Part shown: piece after piece, positions 1-5,101 of the stretch
Numbering within the stretch: position 1 is the stretch's first letter
Layout: the number at the start of each line of letters is the position of its first letter
Assembly (NCBI GenBank): GCA_937952875.1
Contig: CALFDI010000133.1
Location: 1 to 5,101, forward strand
Length of the DNA: 5,101 nt
Reading direction: 5' to 3'
DNA from: an uncultured Verrucomicrobiales bacterium
Lineage (GTDB): Bacteria; Verrucomicrobiota; Verrucomicrobiia; Verrucomicrobiales; Akkermansiaceae
The notes under the pieces: generated by a model
What the model was told of the DNA's origin: nothing
Seen by the model: the letters and a program-made list of their open reading frames with translations, nothing else
Database searches by the model: none
Program-made: the position numbers and the translations under genes

Positions 1-2
1 AA

Positions 3-590
3 CTTCTAGTAATATTAATCATTCTGGCCGTCATTGTTATTATTCCAGTGCTCTGGGCGGTAGGCACCTACAATGGTCTTGTTAAGCTTCGGAACCGGTT
101 TCGAAATGCTTTTTCTCAGATCGATGTGCAGCTCAAGCGCCGTCATGAGCTGATTCCAAACCTTGTCGAAACAGCTAAATCATATCTATCGCACGAACGC
201 GAAACGTTAGAAGCCGTCATTAAGGCTAGAAATGCTGCTGAAGAGCTCAGAAACGGCGTGAGTGTCGATGATGAGGGCACGATGCGTCAGCTGGCTGGAG
301 CCGAAGGCGCTTTATCCGCTGGGTTAGGGAAGTTATTCGCTCTGAGCGAGGCATATCCTGAACTCCGTAGTAGTGAAAACATGCAGCAGCTCTCAGAGGA
401 GCTGACATCGACGGAGAACAAGATCGCGTTCTCTCGCCAAGCCTATAATGACGCTGTGACGACCTATAACACAAAACGCGAAGTCTTTCCGAGTAGTCTC
501 ATCGCAAACGCTGCAAACTTCGGCCCAGCAGTGCTTTTCGAAGTCGCTGACGAAGGCGAACGCGATGCAGTAAAAGTCTCATTTGATTAA
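3..590 (+). CDS. lemA: LemA family membrane protein (5' end cut by window)
   Basis: This is a LemA family protein. The reading frame is open from base 3, so the GTG at 48 is not the start: it falls inside the N-terminal membrane helix. The 195 visible residues begin with a hydrophobic stretch (LLVILIILAVIVIIP), followed by the family signature YNGLVKLRNRF, then SQIDVQLKRRHELIPNLVET and HERETLEAV. Later come the LFALSEAYPELR, LTSTENKIAFSRQAYND and YNTKREVFPSSLIA blocks, all typical of LemA. Family members are about 185 to 200 residues, with one N-terminal helix and a helical-bundle domain, so only a few codons are missing on the left. The biochemical role of LemA is not settled; it is commonly encoded next to M48 proteases and TPM-domain proteins, as here. 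The stop is 31 bp before the next gene and no terminator lies between. The family call is firm; the function is open. Confidence 0.95.
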   Translation, partial: LLVILIILAVIVIIPVLWAVGTYNGLVKLRNRFRNAFSQIDVQLKRRHELIPNLVETAKSYLSHERETLEAVIKARNAAEELRNGVSVDDEGTMRQLAGAEGALSAGLGKLFALSEAYPELRSSENMQQLSEELTSTENKIAFSRQAYNDAVTTYNTKREVFPSSLIANAANFGPAVLFEVADEGERDAVKVSFD

Positions 591-621
591 CTGCAAAGAT
601 CAGTCATAACTAAGTCACATC

Positions 622-930
622 ATGGATTTAGCATCATTCACAAAACTTCAGCGCAAAGGCTTCCTCTTTCTAGGTATCGGAGCGTTTCTCAGACTCATCT
701 CAGGAGCGTCAGCCTTTGGAGATATTGCGAATATCATCATGTTATTCGGTCTGGTTCACCTATCGATTCACCTCTGGGATACTCGGAATATGGTCACGCC
801 AGAAGAGGAAGAGGAGTCTCGTCTCTTTGAAGAATTTCTCTCCGCAGATGAGAGCCGCCGTAAGTTGCCCCGTGATGAGGCGCGCGCTGCTTTCATCGGG
901 TGGAGAGACTCCCGCCACTACAGCGAGTAG
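622..930 (+). CDS. Small two-helix membrane protein, unrecognised
   Basis: I do not recognise a family for this 102-residue protein. Residues about 13-29 and 33-52 are hydrophobic and would make two membrane helices joined by a very short turn, giving a hairpin with both ends on the same side. The tail from residue 60 is highly charged, opening with a run of five glutamates (61-65), and is probably helical and soluble. The ATG at 622 has no clear Shine-Dalgarno sequence upstream, like most genes in this window. It is real rather than spurious because it fills the gap between lemA (31 bp upstream) and the protease (20 bp downstream) on the same strand, and has a sensible membrane-protein composition. 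Its position suggests a partner or accessory of the LemA/M48 pair, which is inference only. Confidence 0.8.
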   Translation: MDLASFTKLQRKGFLFLGIGAFLRLISGASAFGDIANIIMLFGLVHLSIHLWDTRNMVTPEEEEESRLFEEFLSADESRRKLPRDEARAAFIGWRDSRHYSE

Positions 931-950
931 TTAGCCGCTGTTCCAGCTAT

Positions 951-2894
951 ATGGACTTCTTCGCCGAACAAGATAAAGCCCGCGCCCGCACGCGCTGGCT
1001 TATTTGTTACTTCATTCTAGCTATGCTAGGCACCAGCCTAGGTCTGTATGCTGTCGTAATGGGCGCTAAGAACTACTTAATGAGTAGTTCACAGGCAGGG
1101 AGTTATGGTGTGGTTCCGAATTTCTGGGATCCTCAGACTTTACTCTACGTCATGGGCGGAACCTGTGGCGTGATCTTAATCGGCTCCCTGGGAAAGCTCG
1201 CATCTCTCAGTGGAGGCGGCGCAGTCGTTGCGAGAGATCTAGGAGGTCGTCCAATCGATCCTACGACTCAGGATGCTGACGAGCGTCGTGTCCTGAATGT
1301 CGTCGAAGAAATGTCTATAGCCTCAGGCATTCCTGCACCACAGGTATGGGTGATGGATGGAGAAGAGGCGATCAATGCTTTCGCTGCAGGAACAGAACCC
1401 GGAAATGCCGTTGTCGGAGTCACGCGTGGCTGTATCACGCGGCTGAATCGATCAGAGCTACAAGGTGTCGTCGCTCACGAGTTTAGCCACATTCTCAATG
1501 GCGATATGAAGCTGAATATGCGCCTCATGGGATGGATCTTTGGAGTCATCATGATTGGTCTTCTTGGGCGTGGCCTCATGAGGGTCATGTATTACTCCGG
1601 TGGTCGTGATCGTGATGGAAAGAATGTCGGCTTAGCCCTCTTAGTGATAGGTGTTGCTATTGTTATTATAGGATCGATCGGCGAGTTCTTTGCGCGCCTC
1701 ATTCAGGCCGCGATTTCGAGGCAGAGAGAATTTCTAGCAGACGCGTCTGCGGTTCAATTTACTCGCGACCCTGAGGGGCTGGCTGGTGCTTTAAAGAAGA
1801 TCGGTGGGCTCTCTGCTGGTTCCGAGCTGAAGTCATCGATGGCTGGTGAGGCTAGCCACATGTTTTTCTCTGGTAGCGGGATCTTTAACTGGGGGCTCGC
1901 GTCCCATCCTCCGCTACCCATTCGAATAAAGAAGCTGCAGGCTGATTGGAATGGTGAGTTCATTGATGAGAGCAGGCCTGTTCGATCGAGGCGAGACGAG
2001 GAAAGTCGTGCTTCAAGGCAAGCGTCAAAAGAAGAACGAGATAATACATTTTTCTCAGCGGTTCAGGCGGCGGCTGTGTTAGAAGGTCTTGGGCAGAGTG
2101 AGACTCAGAATGCGGAAAAAGGCACACAAGTCCATTCGTTGCTCGACCAGAGTTGGGTGGATGCAGCACATGATCGCACAGGAGCCAGAGCCCTTATTTA
2201 CGGGCTCTTGATGGCTCAGGAAGATGGGGTGCAGCGAGAAGAGGCGAGCTATCTACGTAAAGTGCTTGGCGCTGACATGGCTGAAGAAGCCTCTCATTTA
2301 AAAGATCAGCTTCACGGCCTTCATTCTTCCTATAAGATCGCACTCATCGATGTCGCTCTGCCGACATTGCGGAATCTCACTGCTGAGGAATATACAGAAT
2401 TCGTCGATGTGACGAAGTGGATGATCGCGAGCGATGCGCGAGTCGATCTCTTCGAGTTTATGCTGCAGCGGATGGTCGCACGTCACCTTGCTGGGAGTTT
2501 CACTCGGAGAAAAGAAGCGCCAGTCATCTATCGTGATTTAGGTTCGCTGGGGCAACATGCTCTCGTGATTCTCAGCACGATGGCTGGGTTAAGTGGATCT
2601 GGTGACTCCAGCCATGCCGCCTATAAAAGCGCGATGTCAGTCTACAGTGCTGTCACAGGTCAGAGCCCAGCGCAGTTACCACCTTCGGAGTGCAGTCTTG
2701 ACCGGATCGGTGAGGCTTTAGACGAATGTGAAAAGACTACAGCAGCTGTGAAGAAACAGCTTATCTTCGCCTGTGGACAGGCGGTGATGCAGGATGGAAA
2801 AGTGACAAGTCGTGAGGCTGAGTTGCTGAGAAGTGTCGCGGATGCGATAGGGATTCCAGTGCCACCTTTTGTCGATCTCTCTCAGGTCTCATAG
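951..2894 (+). CDS. M48 family (HtpX-like) membrane zinc metalloprotease with long TerB-like C-terminal region
   Basis: This is a membrane-bound zinc endopeptidase of the M48/HtpX type, a family that degrades damaged or misfolded membrane proteins. With the ATG at 951 it has 647 residues. Membrane segments are seen near 16-37, 62-81, 192-213 and 226-243. The zinc site is HEFSH at 176-180, with Glu177 catalytic and His176/His180 as ligands. Glu260 in EFLADASAV is the third ligand, and a downstream HPPLPIRIKKL motif is also family-typical. HtpX proteins usually end near 290-300 residues; here an extra region of about 290 residues (about 350-647) follows a charged linker. It contains acidic helix pairs resembling TerB domains, for example QEDGVQREE (423-431) and MQDGKVTSREAELLR (613-627). 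An in-frame GTG at 900 would add 17 residues and overlap the preceding gene; the ATG fits better since the next residues lead straight into the first helix. The protease call is firm; the TerB assignment is moderate. Confidence 0.93.
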   Translation: MDFFAEQDKARARTRWLICYFILAMLGTSLGLYAVVMGAKNYLMSSSQAGSYGVVPNFWDPQTLLYVMGGTCGVILIGSLGKLASLSGGGAVVARDLGGRPIDPTTQDADERRVLNVVEEMSIASGIPAPQVWVMDGEEAINAFAAGTEPGNAVVGVTRGCITRLNRSELQGVVAHEFSHILNGDMKLNMRLMGWIFGVIMIGLLGRGLMRVMYYSGGRDRDGKNVGLALLVIGVAIVIIGSIGEFFARLIQAAISRQREFLADASAVQFTRDPEGLAGALKKIGGLSAGSELKSSMAGEASHMFFSGSGIFNWGLASHPPLPIRIKKLQADWNGEFIDESRPVRSRRDEESRASRQASKEERDNTFFSAVQAAAVLEGLGQSETQNAEKGTQVHSLLDQSWVDAAHDRTGARALIYGLLMAQEDGVQREEASYLRKVLGADMAEEASHLKDQLHGLHSSYKIALIDVALPTLRNLTAEEYTEFVDVTKWMIASDARVDLFEFMLQRMVARHLAGSFTRRKEAPVIYRDLGSLGQHALVILSTMAGLSGSGDSSHAAYKSAMSVYSAVTGQSPAQLPPSECSLDRIGEALDECEKTTAAVKKQLIFACGQAVMQDGKVTSREAELLRSVADAIGIPVPPFVDLSQVS

Positions 2895-2934
2895 CAGAGA
2901 GTTGACCAGCGGTGAAATGGAGCGACGTTCTCTT

Positions 2935-3354
2935 ATGACTCCATTGGAAAGAAATCGTGAACTGTTCCATAGCGTTACTGCGGAGCTAGTAGACTCGCTA
3001 GGGGATTACTACGCAGATGATGCGACACTGACTGATCCTATCAATGCGGCGAAAGGGCTAGGTGAAGTGAAATTGGTTTACAAAGATCTCTTTAAGCAGC
3101 TCGGGAATGTTCAAATGACAGTGAGTGATATGGCGGGCGATGATAACGCTGGATTCCTCCGATGGACGATGTCGTATACGTTCCGCAAGAAGCCTCGTGA
3201 GATTCCCGGAGTGTCTTATGTGACATTTACCCCGGAAGGGAAGATCCTTTCTCAGCATGATTACTGGGATGCCTCGGACGGCGTATATGGTGAGTTTCCA
3301 GGGCTGGGCTTAGCGATTCGTGGTATTCGGAAGATGGTGCGAGTCGCAGGCTAG
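2935..3354 (+). CDS. SnoaL/NTF2-like fold protein
   Basis: This is a 139-residue protein with the features of the NTF2-like (SnoaL) cone-shaped fold. It shows an early DYYADDATLTDPI block (24-36), the usual 'acidic, then DP' motif of the family, and near the end HDYWDA (108-113), followed by a basic C-terminal helix. The YWDA ending recalls a subgroup of bacterial NTF2-like proteins often encoded near photolyase, short-chain dehydrogenase and cyclopropane-fatty-acid-synthase-like genes; none of those is seen here. The fold binds small hydrophobic ligands in some members and is enzymatic in others, so no reaction can be assigned. The start is uncertain. ATG 2935 matches the usual length before the first helix and has GGAG 12 bp upstream; ATG 2917 would add six residues, and TTG codons reach back into the protease gene. 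It lies 40 bp after the protease stop, probably in the same transcript. Confidence 0.85.
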   Translation: MTPLERNRELFHSVTAELVDSLGDYYADDATLTDPINAAKGLGEVKLVYKDLFKQLGNVQMTVSDMAGDDNAGFLRWTMSYTFRKKPREIPGVSYVTFTPEGKILSQHDYWDASDGVYGEFPGLGLAIRGIRKMVRVAG

Positions 3355-3396
3355 ATGCTTGCATATCTGAGTCTTCGACTTTACCTCTCTCTGATC

Positions 3397-4509
3397 ATGA
3401 TGGATCTCACCAGAACAGCTTATGGCACATGGAGCGGCGGACGTTTTATGCACTACGGAGAAATGCTCACTGAAGAGCGATATAAGCAGTGTATCCAACT
3501 GGCCTATGAATCAGGAATACGCACCTTCGTCACAGCAGATGTCTACGGTGCAGGAAAGGCAGATGCCATGCTCGGTGAAGCACTTGCGGGGATAGACCGG
3601 CAGTCATATTGCCTAGTAGGCATGCTGGGACATGATCATTATAAAGGAAAGCGAGAGGGGAGTAAGGGATATCCGCGCTTTTCCTCTCCAGATCTAAGAC
3701 CAGCGAGTGAGTTTGAAAGCTTTCTCACCATGAGCTGCGAGAAGTCTCTAGAAGCTTGCCAGACTGATTACTTCGATGCGGTGCTCTTGCACAATCCAGA
3801 TGAACTTGGTTACACGAGTGATGCTGTCTGGAAGGCGATGGAATCTCTCCGTGCTCAGAATTTAGCGGGTCAGCTGGGAATGGCGCCAGGGCCAGCGAAT
3901 GGCTTTACCCTTGATCTTATCAAAGCATTCGAAACCTTTGGGGAATTGATCGATTGGACGATGATCATCTTGAACCCGCTGGAGCCATGGCCTGGTCAGC
4001 TCGTCTTGCCGGCGGCAGAAAAGCATAATGTCGATATCCTGACACGCGTGGTTGATTATGGAGGCCTTTTTCATGGCGACTTGAAGCGCGGACACAGCTT
4101 TGCTGATGGTGACCACCGGGGCTATCGGCCACAAGGCTGGATCGAGCACGGATTAGATAAGTTCGATGCTATGCAGCATATTCTAGAGAAGCATAATCTC
4201 ACACCGATGCACTTTGCCTCGCTCTGGAACTTGTCTCAGAGCCCGGTGAAGAGCGTCGTGCCTACATTCCTCCAAGAGCCTGGAGGTCGTCTCATCGAGG
4301 AGAAAATTAAAGAGTTAGCACAACTTCCGGATCTGACTTTTAGCGCAGAAGAAATCGCAGAGATCCAAAAGATCGGAGATAATACTGGATGCATGATGCT
4401 GAAAGGCGCGAGTGCTCGTCACGACAAGAGCGAACGTCCAGATGAGTGGCCTATGAAACCAGAGCTGCTGGAAGTGGCTGAACGCTATGGTCTAGCTGGC
4501 ACTTGGTAG
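3397..4509 (+). CDS. Aldo/keto reductase family protein with altered catalytic tetrad
   Basis: The protein is an aldo/keto reductase-type TIM barrel of about 370 residues. Numbering here is from the ATG at 3355. Recognisable blocks are AYGTWSGGRF (22-31), TADVYGAGKADAMLGEAL (60-77), DYFDAVLLHNPDELG (138-152), ILNPLEPWPG, and a C-terminal ALAxLP/LTFSAEEI-like region. Of the family tetrad (Asp, Tyr, Lys, His), Tyr64 and His146 are present. The position of the Asp in the usual FDTA motif is Val59 (GTC), and the segment that normally carries the Lys reads LVGMLGHD (87-94). Activity as a classical NADPH-dependent carbonyl reductase is therefore doubtful. An ATG at 3355 abuts the previous stop (TAGATG), but it would add a hydrophobic 14-residue leader; ATG 3397 or 3400 starts directly before the barrel and is preferred. 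The gene ends the compact run of five genes. The fold call is firm and the reaction unknown. Confidence 0.88.
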   Translation: MMDLTRTAYGTWSGGRFMHYGEMLTEERYKQCIQLAYESGIRTFVTADVYGAGKADAMLGEALAGIDRQSYCLVGMLGHDHYKGKREGSKGYPRFSSPDLRPASEFESFLTMSCEKSLEACQTDYFDAVLLHNPDELGYTSDAVWKAMESLRAQNLAGQLGMAPGPANGFTLDLIKAFETFGELIDWTMIILNPLEPWPGQLVLPAAEKHNVDILTRVVDYGGLFHGDLKRGHSFADGDHRGYRPQGWIEHGLDKFDAMQHILEKHNLTPMHFASLWNLSQSPVKSVVPTFLQEPGGRLIEEKIKELAQLPDLTFSAEEIAEIQKIGDNTGCMMLKGASARHDKSERPDEWPMKPELLEVAERYGLAGTW

Positions 4510-4604
4510 CCAAAAAGAAAGCTGACCTTATCAGCGATAGATCGATGAAGGTATATTGATCTTTTTGCTTTCCGTAATACCCTCAAATCCTTAGCGTTTC
4601 CCTC
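4510..4604 (+). other. Intergenic spacer with inverted repeats
   Basis: This 95-bp spacer is the longest gap in the window. It holds three small inverted repeats: CAAAAAG (4511-4517) with CTTTTTG (4561-4567), GCTGA (4521-4525) with TCAGC (4531-4535), and AGATCGAT (4539-4546) with ATTGATCT (4555-4562). Together they could fold as an outer stem enclosing two hairpins. No convincing promoter (paired -35 and -10 boxes) is visible before the next gene, and no ribosome binding site is seen just before the ATG at 4605. Confidence 0.5.
4539..4566 (+). terminator. Possible weak intrinsic terminator
   Basis: The arms AGATCGAT (4539-4546) and ATTGATCT (4555-4562) pair over eight positions, one of them G-T, around an eight-base loop, and run directly into TTTTT (4562-4566). 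The geometry is that of a Rho-independent terminator after the reductase gene, but the stem has only two G-C pairs, so it may be leaky or not functional. The TTTTT can also pair with AAAAA at 4512-4516, which would compete with it. Confidence 0.35.
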
Positions 4605-5101
4605 ATGAAGTGCCCCCGCTGCGTCCAGCGCATACATGCGACTGCGGCGCAGTGCCCTCATTGTGACTTTTCCATGGAAGATCTCGATATAGAGTTCGGC
4701 CAGAGTGTGCTCCAGATGCGCCGTCTCGATGACACGGCTGGAGTGCTCAAGAAAAAAGAAAGACGCACACTCATTCGTGAATTTGAACTCTTTGAAAAAG
4801 CATTTCCTCAGTTGTTTTTCTGCTCGCATACAGCAGCTCTCGATCCTCTGACGAATATTCGTCAGTATGCTTTCTGGCTATTAAATCGAGGCACCTTTGA
4901 TAAAGAAGCTACGATTCGCACAAATGAAGGCGGCATTATCCTCGTCATAGATGTAAGTGGGAAGTCAGTCACTTTAACTCATGGTTATCTACTAGACGCC
5001 TACCTGACAGAGGAACTCACGTTTGATATCCTGAGTAAGGCTCACCCTTATTTACTTCAGGGACAGTATCTTAAAGCAATCGGTCTTATTTTGCGGAAAT
5101 T
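4605..5101 (+). CDS. Zinc-ribbon protein with TPM domain (3' end cut by window)
   Basis: This gene starts at ATG 4605 and runs off the right edge with 165 residues visible and no stop. Residues 3-20 form a short zinc ribbon, CPRC (3-6) and CPHC (17-20), as in many bacterial zinc-ribbon leaders. From about residue 40 it matches the TPM domain (YgcG/DUF477 type): LDDTAGVLKKKERRTLIREF (41-60) is the usual opening, followed by PQLFFCSHTAAL (68-79), an aromatic-rich helix with NRG (94-96), NEGGIILVIDVSGKSV (107-122) and the hallmark HGY (126-128) with LTEEL (134-138). TPM proteins are often membrane-anchored, with the domain outside the membrane, and are found beside lemA. Here there is no signal peptide before the zinc ribbon, so the visible part would be cytoplasmic unless a later helix anchors it. 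It lies 95 bp after the reductase. The TPM call is good; the function is unknown. Confidence 0.85.
   Translation, partial: MKCPRCVQRIHATAAQCPHCDFSMEDLDIEFGQSVLQMRRLDDTAGVLKKKERRTLIREFELFEKAFPQLFFCSHTAALDPLTNIRQYAFWLLNRGTFDKEATIRTNEGGIILVIDVSGKSVTLTHGYLLDAYLTEELTFDILSKAHPYLLQGQYLKAIGLILRK

Noticed and set aside
48..590. GTG at 48 as the start of the LemA gene
   Set aside because: The frame is open up to base 3 and the upstream codons encode the typical hydrophobic helix, so the true start lies left of the window.
716..934. 72-residue + strand ORF inside the small membrane protein
   Set aside because: It is an out-of-frame shadow of the 622-930 gene, with basic and low-quality composition.
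900..950. GTG at 900 as the start of the M48 protease
   Set aside because: It overlaps the end of the small membrane protein gene and adds 17 residues unlike an M48 N-terminus; the ATG at 951 is better.
3862..4149. 95-residue minus strand ORF inside the reductase
   Set aside because: It is antisense to a well-supported barrel region and has no recognisable motif.
4521..4535. GCTGA/TCAGC hairpin as a terminator
   Set aside because: The stem is only five pairs and is not followed by a T run.
4485..4829. 114-residue minus strand ORF across the reductase end and the TPM gene
   Set aside because: The + strand of the same region encodes a zinc ribbon and TPM domain with clear motifs; the antisense frame shows no recognisable domain.
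1..5101. tRNA, rRNA, CRISPR array or insertion sequence
   Set aside because: Nearly all of the window is occupied by coherent coding frames; I saw no regularly spaced repeats, no transposase motifs and no tRNA-like cloverleaf.

Overview
The window (about 5.1 kb, roughly 50% GC by eye) is densely coding and every gene lies on the + strand. It looks like part of a bacterial chromosome. The protein families and the near absence of Shine-Dalgarno sequences would suit a Gram-negative bacterium such as a marine Verrucomicrobiota (Opitutales/Puniceicoccaceae type). That assignment is a guess from sequence character, not a demonstrated placement. I see no RNA gene, mobile element or CRISPR array.

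Layout: (1) a LemA family membrane protein, cut by the left edge (3-590); (2) a 102-residue protein with two predicted membrane segments, unrecognised (622-930); (3) an unusually long M48/HtpX-type zinc metalloprotease, with a normal membrane protease domain and a C-terminal tail of about 290 residues that seems to hold TerB-like acidic helical repeats (951-2894); (4) a small SnoaL/NTF2-like protein (2935-3354); (5) an aldo/keto reductase homologue whose catalytic tetrad appears incomplete (3397-4509); (6) a 95-bp spacer with inverted repeats and a weak possible terminator; (7) a zinc-ribbon protein with a TPM domain, cut by the right edge (4605-5101).

Genes 1 to 5 are spaced by about 0 to 45 bp and probably form one transcript. 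LemA, M48 protease and TPM-domain proteins are often neighbours in bacteria, so genes 1, 2, 3 and 7 look like one envelope or membrane quality-control module. The two small-molecule-type proteins (4 and 5) sit inside it without an obvious link. The most notable points are the TerB-like tail of the protease, the small membrane protein placed between LemA and the protease, the reductase lacking two of its four expected catalytic residues, and the TPM protein that starts with a zinc ribbon instead of a signal peptide.
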